A program made the translations under genes and the position numbers. From assembly GCA_018287875.1 (NCBI GenBank), contig JAGVVL010000001.1, positions 8,990,001 through 9,054,000 of the forward strand: a stretch of 64,000 bases of DNA, read 5' to 3'. Source of the DNA: Nigrospora sphaerica (taxonomy: Eukaryota; Ascomycota; Sordariomycetes; Amphisphaeriales; Apiosporaceae). The notes under the pieces are model-generated. The model did not search any database. It was not told the DNA's origin and worked only from the letters and a program-made list of their open reading frames with translations. Below, piece after piece: positions 11,145 through 21,569 of this stretch (the stretch's first letter is position 1; every line of letters starts with the position of its first letter).

Positions 11145-12171
11145 ACTCGGACGGGGAGGAAGACGTCGTGTGGGCCCCGCTGGCGGCAAGGGCTCATGTC
11201 TGCTTCCTACCTCGAAGTTATTGATACCTAATGACGGGCGAGGCGGGTCCTGATCAGGATATGCTTTGACATGCCTACCGCCTACCCACGGACCTACCTA
11301 TATTTGGATTGTAGAGGGGCCTACGAGCGACGGGCTTAATGGGCGGTTTGTTTTCCGGGGTTGACGACAGAGGAGGCGAGGCGACGAAAACCCTAGGGGG
11401 GGTTGTTTCCAGCGGATGATTTTTTACTTCGTTTTTGTGATATCCCTTAGTCTTCGACCTCGGGAGGTTGGGTTCGCATTCTCCTTTTCCCATGCCACCC
11501 CTATATTTCATGCAACATAGCACCTATTATCTTCCTCCCTTCCGCTCCCCGATATAGTTGTGTGCGGTGGTGGATAATACGAAGTCCAATGTCTGTGCTT
11601 CTGATCCAGGAGAAGCATCGGTATGGGTCATGACATCCGACATCATGGCGTGCCATCCGGGAGAGCCCACGGGCCTTCCACTGACAACGGAGCGCCGGGG
11701 TGAGGGGGCGCGTACCGAAAGCCCGATGAGGACGTCCTTGTCACCCCGTCCGGCCCCCTCAGGCTCCGCTACGCGCGGGGCCCCTTCCGACGACCCCCTT
11801 CCTCTGTTTTCTTTGTTCCCATAGGAAAACAAGCTCCGGTGGGGGGCTAAAGAGGCCGGTCAAAGATGCCATTATGTCGATCAATCGCATTGTCCTCGTT
11901 GTGTGCTGCCCCTTTACAAAATCACCGTCTCCGCCATCCACCTAACTACGACGCCATCGCCCCAGGCTGGCTTCTTCCCATCACGCGCGCACCCTCCGAC
12001 AAGCACACTCTGGACCATCTGGCTTTTGGCTTTGACATCACTTTGCCGTCTTCTCTCCCCATTCCCCCCTCTTCACCAAGGTAAGCCGGCCCGCCCGGGG
12101 CTGTCGCTCAAGACCACCCCATTCCGGGAAAGAGGGAAAAAGAAAAGGAGAAACCAGAAACCCGGCCCGAA
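11145..12171. other. Intergenic, no feature seen
   Basis: Contains the 3' UTR of the C2-domain gene and possibly the promoter of the putative small gene at 12172. No RNA gene, repeat or convincing reading frame was found. Confidence 0.5.
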
Positions 12172-12531
12172 ATGTGCACCACCACGACCGTCTACTACCC
12201 CTGCCTCCGCCACCCGGCCATGGAACCCGTGACGAGCTGGTGCCCTGCAGCCGCCGAAGCCGCGGCGCCCTGCAGCAGCGCCCTCGCGCGCCCCGTGCCC
12301 CGCCGCCGAAGCCGCCGCCGCCCCTGGCTCGACGAGCCCTGTCCCGTGCCCGGCTGCCCCGGCCCGGCGCCCCGCGTCCGCCTCGCCGCCGCCCTCTGCC
12401 GCTACCGCCGCGACCCCGCCGCCGCCCGCGGGGCCCTGCGCGCGGCGCTCTCGGTGGCCGGCGGGCTCGCGGCGCGCGCGCGCGGGCGTGCGCGAGGTTT
12501 TGCGCCGAGGGCTCACGTACCTCCAAGGTAG
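12172..12531 (+). CDS. Putative small Cys/Arg-rich hypothetical protein
   Basis: A 119-residue frame starting MCTTTTVYYPC. It has spaced cysteines (C2, C10, then WCPAAAEAAAPC and CPVPGCPG) and an arginine-rich middle (RPVPRRRSRRRPW). Sordariomycete genomes contain many short proteins with this kind of start and Cys-pair arrangement, probably zinc-binding, but no specific family is recognised. The region is extremely GC-rich, so open frames occur by chance on both strands and an opposite-strand frame of 173-239 residues overlaps. The ATG sits downstream of a purine-rich leader (gaaaaagaaaaggagaaacc) that resembles a fungal 5' UTR. The terminal codons (cctccaaggtagcg) include a donor-like ggtagc, so the gene might continue through an intron. 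Treat as a candidate only. Confidence 0.4.
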   Translation: MCTTTTVYYPCLRHPAMEPVTSWCPAAAEAAAPCSSALARPVPRRRSRRRPWLDEPCPVPGCPGPAPRVRLAAALCRYRRDPAAARGALRAALSVAGGLAARARGRARGFAPRAHVPPR

Positions 12532-13256
12532 CGGGCGCGGCGAGGGAGGAAGAAGGCGGGAAGTCGACGGCTCGGCGGACGGAGTAAGGGCCATCGCGGG
12601 TCGCGGGGGAAGAGTCCCGATAAGGACTTGCTATGGCCTCTTTCGCGCCCTTTTTCGGGCGTCGCGATTCCAAGGCGCCCATGGTTCTTCGTGAAACGGG
12701 ACCGACGACGGCGGGCCATGGTCCGGCATGTCTGCGATGGAAGAGGGTCTCCCACATGAGTTACTCTACCGTAGGGAGGCTGTCGATACCAAGCTCGGTC
12801 TGGAGCCCAGCCACCAGGTAGGAAAGCTGATGGGATGTCCCGGGCCGTCATGGATAGACTGACAAGCCGCCACCATCCTGCTTCTTTGCCCGCTGGTTTA
12901 TGGGGGACGGGCACGAAAGGCAAAGACGGTAAGGAACCGCGGGTATTAGATCTCGGTATACTTGGCACCGACAGCCCAAAGACCGGATATACCCTACTAC
13001 TCTGCCGGATCTGAACGGGCGACTCAATCAGGTGAACCTCAACCCACGGCCATCTCTCCCGCATTCGTCGTGCTCTTTCTCGTCATCACCCTTCACTTCC
13101 TCTTCGGTAGAGCTTCACCCGCGCTCCAACAGCCAAAACGAAGGCTCCGAACTCCGCCCACCCCCCGAGGCGAAAGAGCTGGGTCACTACGAGCGACGCT
13201 ACTGTCCATTTCTGTACTTGCCAGCCTCAAAATAGTTATTTCCTGGACCAAGGAGC
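12532..13256. other. Intergenic, no feature seen
   Basis: Between the putative small gene and the tRNA. Only short overlapping frames are open, without motifs. Confidence 0.5.
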
Positions 13257-13261
13257 AAAAA
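13257..13261 (-). terminator. RNA polymerase III terminator of the tRNA gene
   Basis: Five A residues on the plus strand give TTTTT on the minus strand, 16 nt beyond the tRNA 3' end, as expected for Pol III. Confidence 0.7.
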
Positions 13262-13277
13262 GAAAGCTTTCAAGGCT

Positions 13278-13348
13278 GCCCACTACCCGAATCGAACGAG
13301 TGATCTTGTCATTACGAGTGACACGCTTTACCACTAAGCCAAGCGGGC
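13278..13348 (-). tRNA. tRNA-Thr (anticodon CGU), intronless
   Basis: On the minus strand a full 71-nt cloverleaf folds: a 7-bp acceptor stem GCCCGCU/AGUGGGC with one G-U pair, D stem GCUU/AAGC with loop AGUGGUA, anticodon stem UGUCA/UGACA closing the 7-nt loop CUCGUAA, and T stem ACUCG/CGGGU with loop UUCGAUU. The anticodon CGU reads ACG, so the charge is threonine. The B box GUUCGAUUC and an A box in the D arm are intact and a T5 terminator follows. No anticodon-loop intron is present. CCA is not encoded, as usual in eukaryotes. Confidence 0.95.
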
Positions 13349-15589
13349 TTGTTACATGCTTATGATGAAATGCGGCTTAGCGTGGATAATGTTGTTCAAC
13401 GATTGCCAAGATGGAGCTCTGATGGTGGAGAGGGACTTGTGTGGGTTTCCAGTGTGGTGGTGGAAATGAGAGGGCTCGGTGAGGAGTGACGAGCCTTGGC
13501 GGTAGTGGTGGCAACGAGTAAGCTTGCCAAATAGCCAGGCAAAAAAGTGTCAACGATGAGCAGCAGGTTTATATAGGTCCGCCATTGTTGGTTTAGTTTC
13601 TCTCTGGCCATGCTGCCGGGTTCGCCGGCCTGCTCAGAATTCTGTGGGGATGGGCATTTGCGCGCCTGGGCCGACTGGCGTCAGAGGCCGAATGAGGAAT
13701 AGTCGTATCATTAGAGACGAATCGAGAGATACGGGTAGAGGAGGGAGGTATGCACGAGAGAGGTGAGAGAGAGAGATAGAGAGAGAGAGAGAGAAACCCA
13801 ATTGAATGGGTACCGAAGCTTAGGAGAGAAGAGTCCTCCAGCTCCCAATTAGACGTCCAATGTCATGCAGTAAAGAATCTAAATAAGAGTGGTTCTGCTG
13901 CCTGCCGACATCATGATGCGCGGCGAGCGCATGGCCAAGTTGTGGCATTTCCGTGCACGCGGTAGCCGTCGCAGCACGTCGCCCGCCAAGTCGAAAACCT
14001 AAGAAGAGGCAGAGCCGGGCAGGGCGAGCAGACTCTGGGACGAGGCCGGCCGGGATGGGTCATCGCGTCGAGAAGACATCCCTTGCCCCGACAAGCGTTG
14101 GTGTCGCGACCATGACGTCTCCATCACGGAAGCGGACCAAACATCAGACTTTCGTCTCTGCCGCCCGGGGCCTCACTCACACATGGCCGTAGGTCCCCGA
14201 GGTCCCCACGCGGTGGAAGAAGACGGCGACGTTGTCGGAATTAAAACAGCGACAGTTCCAGGCTACCGGTTTGGGTCCCCAACGGGAAGGAAGGGGAGGT
14301 GGGCAGCAGCCCCGGGCACGGATCCCAGCGCCGTCGGGTGGTGGACGTCTCAAATGGGCAGGCCAAAGAATAGGGAACATTAAAAAACCCCCGACGCCTG
14401 CTTACATCCCCAGGAGGACCACGTCTTCCCGACTCCGGCACGCGGCGGGCCCGTCGCGGCGGGGAACCCGCCAACTACTACGCTTTGGGCCGAGGGGGAG
14501 AAACAGCTGCCGGGGAATTACCATGCCAATACCATAGCCGCCGCTGTCCGTCGTCGCTGCAAGCAGTAGCAGCAGCCCGAAGCAGGCGGGACCCCCAAGA
14601 AACCCGTATGGCCAGGCCGAGTGGTTCACACAGACGTCATGATGAAAACATGGAAAAGAAGGAGGGGAGGGGAGGCAGAAAAGAAGAAGAGGAAGAGAAA
14701 TGGAAAGACACGGCCGGGCAAAGGGCGCCATCGCGGTGAAGCTCACGATGTCGAGCGGCCCGGCCGTATCGTGGTGTTGAGTGGCGACGGGTGTGCGCCC
14801 AGGAAACGAGCCAGTGACTGGCGGCATCTTGGGGTGGGCGCGAAGACGATAGAGTTTCGGCGGGATATGGCCTTTCTGTCATTAGTCAGAATATCTCCGT
14901 ACGGATGAGGGCAGAGTGCCTGTCTATGATGGGATGGGATCCTATTCGTTTCCATGTCTCTGTCTTTCCCTCCCCCCCCCCCCTCCGCTCCTCTGTCTCC
15001 TCTCTCTTCGAGTGAAGGGAGGGGTGGCTAGGTACATGGCGATGTAGCTGTATCGGGTCGGGTAGCTTCCCCGAGAGGGGCTCCTTCGCACCAGAAGCTG
15101 GGCGATCTGCAGTTGACGACCCCGCAACACCAAGAGCAGGCCGCGACGCAAGCACGGGAAAGAGAAAAGCTTCGCACGTCAAGGCGACATCACGCACCGA
15201 ATCCGACATACGGCGCCTGCAGCCCGTCCAAAAGGCTACGGCAACTTGCTACCGGAACCCCCGGCCCAGCCGCGACCCGGGAAACCGCCCATTATTACGA
15301 CCAGCCCATGTCACTGCGCCTCGGCTGCCAGCGGCTCTGCGGTCTATATAGTCGACCCGTATCGCCTTCCCTCCCGGCAAGTCTGCGCACCCGGCTTTCC
15401 CAACTCGCCTTCTCCTCTTCTTCCCTCGGCCACCCCTCCTCGCACACGCTTCGCACCCGCCGCCGCCACAACAGCACGCACGATCTCGCCGCAAGAAGCC
15501 GGCCCGCGACACGCACGACGAGACCCGCAAGCCGACTCTGTACGACTTCTCCCACTTCATCTTTTTCCCTCTCCTCCTCTCCCGCCGCC
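13349..15589. other. Intergenic region upstream of pepP
   Basis: Contains the (GA)n run, a C-run near 14974 and the promoter of pepP. From about 15113 the pepP reading frame is open upstream of the canonical start; an ATG at 15308 could give a 94-residue N-terminal extension (see findings). A TATA-like tctatatag lies near 15344-15352, between the two candidate starts. No other gene is supported. Confidence 0.5.
13763..13795. repeat. (GA)n microsatellite
   Basis: An almost pure GA run interrupted by one ata. Typical simple repeat, no coding role. Confidence 0.8.
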
Positions 15590-17120
15590 ATGGACGTCGA
15601 CAAGATCCTCGCGGGCAAGTACCCGGCGAAAGCGCACGCCATCAAGGTGACGGACTACATCAAGGCCAAGCTGCCCGACGCCATGGGCATCCTGTACCTC
15701 GAGGGCCGGGCGTCGGCGCTGCTCGAGGACAGCGACGAGCCGGTGCCGTGGCGCCAGCGGCGGTCCTTCATGTACCTGACGGGGCTGGACGAGGAGGCCG
15801 ACTGCTACCTGATCCACGACCTGTCGACGGGCCACTCGAAGCTCTTCATCCCGCCCGTCGACCCGGCCACGGTCATCTGGAGCGGCATGCCGCTGTCGCC
15901 CGAGGAGGCGCTCGCCAAGTCGGACGTGGATGAGGTGCTGCCCTCGTCGGAGCTCAACGCCCAGCTCGTCAAGATCGGCGCCGACCTCAAGGCCGCCACG
16001 GGCGGCAAGAGCAGCACCGTCTTCGCCCTCGCCGACCGCATCAACCCGCACATCACTTTCCTGCAGTTCGAGTACAAGAACTTCGAGGTGCTCGCCGAGG
16101 CCCTCGACGCCTGCCGCGTCGTCAAGGACGACTACGAGGTCGCCCTCATCCGCCGCGCCAACCGCATCAGCGCCGACGCCCACCTCGACCTCATGCGCCG
16201 CGCCCGCACCGCCGCCAACGAGTCCGAGCTCGAGGGCCGCTTCCTCGCCGAGTGCTACCGCCAGAACGCGCGCTTCCAGGCCTACCCGGGCATCGTCGCG
16301 AGCGGCCGCGACGCCGCCACGCTGCACTACGTCAAAAACAACAAGCCCCTGACGGGCCAGGGCCTGCTGCTCGTCGATGCCGGCTGCGAGTGGCGCACCT
16401 ACGCCTCCGACATCACGCGCACCTACCCCGTCTCGGGCCGCTTCACGCCCGAGGCCCGCGCCGTCTACGACGTGGTGCTGCGCATGCAGACCGAGTGCAT
16501 CGGCATGCTGCGGGCCGGCGTCGAGTGGGAGAGCGTGCACGAGCGCGCCCACCGCGTCCTCATCGACGGCCTGCTGGCCCTCGGCATCCTGCGCGGCGAC
16601 AAGGACGCCATCTTCAAGGCCCGCACCTCGACCGCCTTCCTGCCCCACGGCCTCGGCCATTACCTCGGCATGGACACGCACGACGTCGGCGGCCGCCCCA
16701 ACTACGCCGACATGGACTTGATGTTCCGCTTCCTGCGCGTCCGCACTGCCCTGCCCGCCGGCGCCGTCGTCACCGTCGAGCCCGGCTGCTACTTTTGCGA
16801 CTTCATCCTCCAGCCCTTCCTCAAGGACGAGCTGCACTCCCAGTACATCGACGAGGCCGTCCTGAACAAATACTGGGACGTAGGCGGCGTGCGGTAAGTT
16901 TACTCTCCCTCTTCCCTCTTACCTTCCCCCCTCCCCCCCCTCCCCCCTTTCTCTAAGCGAGTGTGCGTATGTGTGAGTGTGTACAAGATCCGTCCTAACC
17001 CGAAGCCAAATCACCAGCATCGAGGACAACCTCCTTATCACCGAGGACGGCTGTGAGAACCTGACGGACCTCGTCAAGGACCCCGAGGAGCTCGAGAAGA
17101 TTGTTTCGGGCTCCGCCTGA
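15590..17120 (+). CDS. pepP: Xaa-Pro aminopeptidase (peptidase family M24B)
   Basis: Removes the N-terminal residue from peptides with proline in position 2, using a dinuclear Mn site. Two exons, 15590-16893 and 17018-17120, are joined by a phase-2 GT-AG intron of 124 nt to give 468 residues, the length usual for fungal pepP. The N-terminal creatinase-like domain carries WRQRRSFMYLTGLDE and the pita-bread catalytic domain follows. Metal ligands are all present at D263 (LLVDAGCEW), D274 (ASDITRT), E397 (VEPGCYF) and E437 (IEDNLLITEDG), with the active-site HGLGHYLGMDTHD motif between. The last ligand E437 lies in exon 2, which confirms the splice. The start at MDVDKILAGKYPAK is chosen because it matches family length, but the frame continues upstream to an ATG at 15308. 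Transcribed toward thymidylate synthase (convergent, about 800 bp apart). Confidence 0.95.
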
Positions 17121-17923
17121 AGAGCCCCAACCCACAGAGGGGGGACGGGCAAGCAAAACGAGATCGGTGCCCGCCAAAACTTCTCCCACCCGAGAGGGGG
17201 GAGGCAGGGGCTGTGAACAGGGAAGGGAGAAGAGAGAAAGGGGGAGAGGGTGCATCTCATGGCGTGGCGTTCTTGCGTGCTTTTTGACTTGCGTGCCCTT
17301 CATCTCGCATCGTTGCCGCCTCGTTACTTCACAAAGCCTACTCGGTTTTACTTTTGGGGGGTTCCTTGGTCTATTTGACGGGTAAACAAGCAAGCCCCCG
17401 CCCTGTTACCCGCACCCGGCTCGTTTCTTGGGGAAGGGTTCTGCTTCCCTTTTTTCTGAGCCCCTTTCAAGTCCTAACCATGTCGCTCTCTCCTTGAGAG
17501 GAGCCGCAAGTAATTGTAAGCAGCGCGACTGGGGGGGGGGGAAAAGCAAAATCCGAGAAACTCTACTCCTATCCAGTCCGCCCCCTATCCAGTTTCAATC
17601 CGTTCAGCCAAGCCGGCTTGTTCCCATCGGGCCCTCATGGGCGCCCGGTAAATCCCGAATGTCTATCTGTACAATTTGCCTGTGCGCCTGTAGGCCATCT
17701 TCGGGGGCGAGAGGAAGAGGTTACACGTGAGGCCAAGGGCGGTGGGATGGGCCCAGCGGAGGAACCATCCCCATCGGCCCAGCTGCTCATCTCGCTCGTG
17801 TATATTTCCACCCTCGTCCCGACGCATTTTCCCGTCCCCGTATCGCGTGATTTTTGTGAATTTCCCCGTGCACCACGCCCGCAGTCTCTCGTAGCCTCGG
17901 TCCTCTCCCGCCCTCGCTGCCTC
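17121..17923. other. Convergent intergenic region, no gene
   Basis: Shared 3' flank of pepP (plus) and thymidylate synthase (minus). A poly-G tract of about 10 lies near 17531. Nothing else is recognised. Confidence 0.5.
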
Positions 17924-19123
17924 TCACACCGACATCTTCATGGGGATGGCCTTGTGCGGCTCGTAGCCCTCGATGACAAAGTCGTCGGGCTGCCAGCCGT
18001 CGATGCCGCAGGCGCCGCGCACGCGGGCGGGGGCGATGGCGAGGGTGGGGAAGGGGCGCGGCTCGCGCTCGAGCTGGGTGCGCAGGGCGTCGACGTGGTC
18101 GGCGTAGACGTGGGCGTCGCCCATGACGTGCGTGAGGCTGCCGGGCACGAGGTCGCAGGCGTGGGCCAGCATGTGCGTTAGCAGCGCGTATGAGGCGATG
18201 TTGAAGGGCACGCCGAGGCCCATGTCGCAGGAGCGCTGGTAGAGCTGGCAGTGCAGGTGGCCGCGCTCGCCGGCGCGCGTGGCCGCGTCGGCCTCGCGGC
18301 CGTCGACGCCGCGCTGCGCGCCCGGGTACGACACGTAGAACTGGGCGAACATGTGGCAGGGCGGGAGCACCATCTCGGGCATGGCCTGGGGGTTCCAGGC
18401 CGAGAGGATGAGGCGGCGGTCGAAGGGGGACTCGCGCAGCTTGCGCATGATGTCGGCGAGCTGGTCGACGCCCTGGCCCGTGTAGTCGGTGTGGCAGTCG
18501 ACGTAGGTCGCGCCGAAGTGCCGCCACTGGAAGCCGTAGATGGGCCCCAGGTCGCCCTCCTCGCGGTGGCCCAGCCCGGCGCCGTCCAGAAAGGCCCGCG
18601 ACCCGTTGCCGTCCCAGATGCGCACCCCCTGCGCCGCCAGCGGCGCCGACGACGTCTCGCCCGCCACGAACCACAGTAGCTCCGCGATGACAGCCCGCGT
18701 AAACACGCGCTTCGTCGTCAGCAGCGGCAACACGAGCTTGGACGGATCGCCCGCCGCGTGCAGTGCAAACTTGAGCGGCCGCGGTGCGAAAATCGAGAAA
18801 GTGCCGGTGCCAGTCCTGCCGGAAGGGGCATGTGCGTTAGCAGGCGGGCGTCTGTTTTGTTTCTTTGCTCTTCATTGTATGTGTGTGTCTTTCTTCTCTC
18901 TCTTTCTCTCTCTCTCTTTGGGCGCGTCTCTTTTCTCGTCTAGCCTCTTCCAGTCACTTCGCCAGGTAACCGACGACGGTCGAAGCCCGGTGGACGCAAA
19001 GGAGGGGCAGGAGGTGAGGTCGGGGGAGACGTACCGATCGGGCCGCCGCTCGCCCTGCTCCAGGATCTCGCGGACCAGGTCGAGGTACTGGTACTCCTCG
19101 GTGTTCCTCTCGGTTGAGCCCAT
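17924..19123 (-). CDS. Thymidylate synthase
   Basis: Converts dUMP plus 5,10-methylenetetrahydrofolate to dTMP, the only de novo source of thymidylate. Two exons, 19123-19035 and 18815-17924, are joined across a phase-2 GT-AG intron of 219 nt, giving 326 residues. Exon 1 encodes [20 protein letters not shown] and exon 2 resumes with [18 protein letters not shown], the folate/dUMP region, so the junction is well supported. Key motifs: the Arg-rich [10 protein letters not shown], the catalytic cysteine C183 in [12 protein letters not shown], the dUMP phosphate-binding [20 protein letters not shown], and the C-terminal [10 protein letters not shown] tail that closes over the active site. A short Ala/Arg insertion ([21 protein letters not shown]) lies between catalytic Cys and the QRS motif, a known variable loop. 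The intron holds a CT-rich microsatellite. Confidence 0.97.
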
Positions 19124-19774
19124 GGTGAGGGTAGGCCGGGCTTTCCGGTCGAGGTCGGTGGACTGTTCTGGTGGGCGGGGTGGCGGCGGGCTGAAGCACA
19201 ATCAGCAGCAAGCGAATCGGAGAGGACGGGTGCGTTTGTTGCTGGTGGTGGTTTCTTTGGCGATGGGAATTTCGTGGGGTCGGACGGGCGACGCGACGCA
19301 ACGCGACGGAGCGAAAAGTGCGTTGATTGGTAGGGGGCCACTTAAGCCCATACATACCCCGCTACTGCGACGCGGCTGCCAGTGCGTGAACCCTTTCCTC
19401 CCTGAAGACCACAGGTAAGTACATGCTTACGCAGTGGATACGTCTTATGTAATACTATTGGCCACCTCAACCCCCATCATTTTCTCAGCACATCATTGGC
19501 CCACCAATTTCAAGAACGCCGTCTGTGACTCCCTCAACTTGCTATTGGCTCATCGTTCCGGAAACACCCTGGTCAACGTTGTCAACCTCAGCCACGATAT
19601 CCAGCTAACCAACCAAAGTACAGAGGATGATATAGTGTTTCAATAGTACACGCCCGGCACCCCCTAGACACCTATAGTAATTCGCTCACAACTGGGGCCT
19701 ACAGTCATGGAGGCTTCACCGGACGAGCTTTCCCGAACGCATACTATACAGCTCGAGGAGTCACACATGTTATA

Positions 19775-20068
19775 CAGCGCACCTGAATTTCTATAAGAAG
19801 GGCGCCTCCCTCCGACTGTCCAAGATCTCCAGCATCCTTCTTCCCACCTCTCTCTTCCTCCCTCTACCTCCCTCACCTCCTCGCTTCCGCATCGTCGCTT
19901 GACAAGGCATTATGTGATGCGCGCGCGATCACCATGTGATCCAGCGCACCTGGATGTCTGTATAAGAAGGGCACCTCCCCCCCGACTTTTCAGCATCCTT
20001 CTCCTCACTCCTCCTTCTCCCACCTCCACCATCTCACCTCCCTCAACATCGTCGCTTCACAAGGTATC
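19775..20068. repeat. Diverged direct repeat (~130 bp, two copies) with TATA-like motif
   Basis: Copies at 19775-19910 and 19942-20068 share cagcgcacctg, then tataagaaggg, a C/T-rich tract with cagcatccttct, and the end catcgtcgctt(g/c)acaaggt/cat. Each has TATAAGAAGG followed by a pyrimidine tract, resembling a fungal core promoter. The copies differ by several substitutions and small gaps. Confidence 0.75.
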
Positions 20069-20120
20069 AAGTGACGATGGATGCATCAAGCGATGCCTCG
20101 TCACTTGTTGCCTTGTGAAG

Positions 20121-20154
20121 CGACGCCTCAAGCGACGCCTCAAGCGACGCCTCA
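20121..20154. repeat. 12-bp tandem repeat cgacgcctcaag, ~2.8 copies
   Basis: The unit cgacgcctcaag repeats at 20121, 20133 and 20145. It is flanked by related aagcgatgcctc and aagtgacgctgcctc variants, suggesting local slippage. Confidence 0.8.
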
Positions 20155-20230
20155 TCAAGTGACGCTGCCTCATCTGGCATCCGGTGGGCTGTGACAAGTG
20201 TCCACCACCTGTCCTGCTCAGATGAAGTCC

Positions 20231-20370
20231 CGGGCGATTGACGTTAAACACTCCCCGTCCTGGATGATTGACGCTAAACACTCCCCGTCCCGGGCGATTG
20301 ACGTTAAACACTCCCCGTCCTGGAAGATTGACGTTAAACACTCCCCGTCCTGGGCAGCTATGACGTTAAA
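20231..20370. repeat. 30-bp tandem repeat, four full units plus a partial
   Basis: Units start at 20231, 20261, 20291 and 20321, each containing gattgacgttaaacactcc then ccgtcc with a few substitutions; a decayed fifth unit ends at 20370. The period is exactly 30 bp, so a 10-residue repeat is kept open on both strands. A conserved TGACGTTAAA core is present in nearly every unit. Confidence 0.9.
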
Positions 20371-20381
20371 AGGCCTTAGTT

Positions 20382-20505
20382 CTTCTGCCAAGTGGCCCAA
20401 CCCACGGGTTCTCCCAAGTGGCCCAAGTTCACGGGTTCTCCCAAATGGACAAGTTCTGCCAAGTGGCCCAGCTCTGCCAAGTGGCACTGTTCTGCCTAGT
20501 GGCAT
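20382..20505. repeat. Degenerate 15-30 bp repeats of ttctgccaagtggccca type
   Basis: Five or six imperfect copies of (t)tct(g/c)ccaagtggccca with spacer variants follow the 30-bp array directly. Confidence 0.7.
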
Positions 20506-20529
20506 AGCACGAGCCGTGTGGTGTGAGGT

Positions 20530-20664
20530 GGCAGCGGCCTGTGATGGAGTCCCCCATATGCCTCTCTTCCCTTCCTCAACCTCTGCTCCCCACCTCCCTA
20601 CTTTGGGACGGAGCTGCTGAGGAAGGGAAGAGGCATATGGGGGATTCCATCACAGGCTGCTGCC
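20530..20664. repeat. Long imperfect inverted repeat (hairpin, ~48-bp arms)
   Basis: The left arm (20530-20578, including cctgtgatggagtcccccat and atgcctctcttcccttcctca) is the reverse complement, with few mismatches, of the right arm (20618-20664, tgaggaagggaagaggcatat ... ccatcacagg). The spacer is about 39 nt. A transcript would fold into a long stable hairpin. Confidence 0.85.
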
Positions 20665-21361
20665 CTCAAGCGAGGAATTGCTCTCCACGATCGCCGTGGC
20701 AGAACTTGCTTGAGTAACCTTGCGCTCGATACGCGTAGGTGATAGTTCGAGCTTCGTCGAAGCTGGAGCTGTGCGTATCCCGTAGTGCGGTAGTGTTTCG
20801 CCCACGCCACTCCCCACACGGCATGTGTCACTCCATCGTGCTAGGCGAAGAACTGCCCCGCGCTGGAGTATATGCCACTGACAGCCCTTGCGACTGTTGA
20901 GGCCTGGTACGCAATAGGTAGTATCTATTGCGGGCAGCATCTATTGCGGTGCATACGGCTGGACCTCATATGTCCGCTGTGGCACGGTCCAAAGTGGGGG
21001 CCGGGTGTAAAACGCGGGGAGCTGGAGCTTTGGCACTACGGGGCCGATACACGCGCCGCATCTTTGAATATGCGGTCGTCCGTTGCATGACCCAAGGTCG
21101 TGCACACGCTGGGTGCGGCAGTGCGTACGTAAGAGACCGCCCACCTTCGAACACACATGGCGCCCTGTTTCGACACTGCCTAGGATGGGGGGAAGGAGAA
21201 CGGTGTTTTAACCCGCAGCGCACCGCGTCCGATCTCCGCAACCGGGGCGCATTTGGGACTGGGAGGCTGAAAGCCCGGCATTCCGACGGTCGCCCTTCGG
21301 TATGCCGGAACGGGGTGGCGAAAAACCTCTCTGGGGAGACTTTGCCCTGCCTAAATGCCTA

Positions 21362-21569
21362 TGCGACCCATGGGTCGACTACCCATGGACTTCTTGTTAC
21401 TCGGTATGGGTAGTTCTAGGTAGTGTATGCCCAGCTAAGGTAGTACATAGGTTATCTATAAGTGTACGCTTCAACTCCCGGGTTCTCCGTGGGTAACCCA
21501 ACTTCTAGGCAGCCCATGGGCAACCCAGAAAATGTCTGGGCTTTTTCTGAGTAACCCATGGGCGCCTAG
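21362..21569. repeat. Cluster of CCCATGGG palindromes and a stem-loop
   Basis: Four cccatgg(g) palindromes occur in about 200 bp. The last two are arms of a larger imperfect inverted repeat: ctaggcagcccatggg starting at 21505 and cccatgggcgcctag ending at 21569. Confidence 0.65.

Noticed and set aside
9249..11189. Minus-strand frame of 646 codons opposite the C2-domain gene
   Set aside because: Leu/Val/Arg-rich shadow of the C2-domain gene.
12038..12757. Minus-strand frame of up to 239 codons opposite the putative small gene
   Set aside because: Its sequence is an Arg/Gly/Ala shadow of extreme GC content (RGRRRGRGGSGRGRRRGGRG) with no start context or homology features.
15557..16837. Minus-strand frame of 426 codons opposite pepP
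   Set aside because: It is the antisense shadow of the pepP coding region; high third-position GC keeps it open.
20231..20370. 30-bp array as a CRISPR array
   Set aside because: Units are contiguous with no unique spacers, and the window is clearly fungal nuclear DNA.
19775..20664. Repeat block as a retrotransposon LTR
   Set aside because: No second LTR, target-site duplication, primer-binding site or reverse-transcriptase-like frame is visible nearby.
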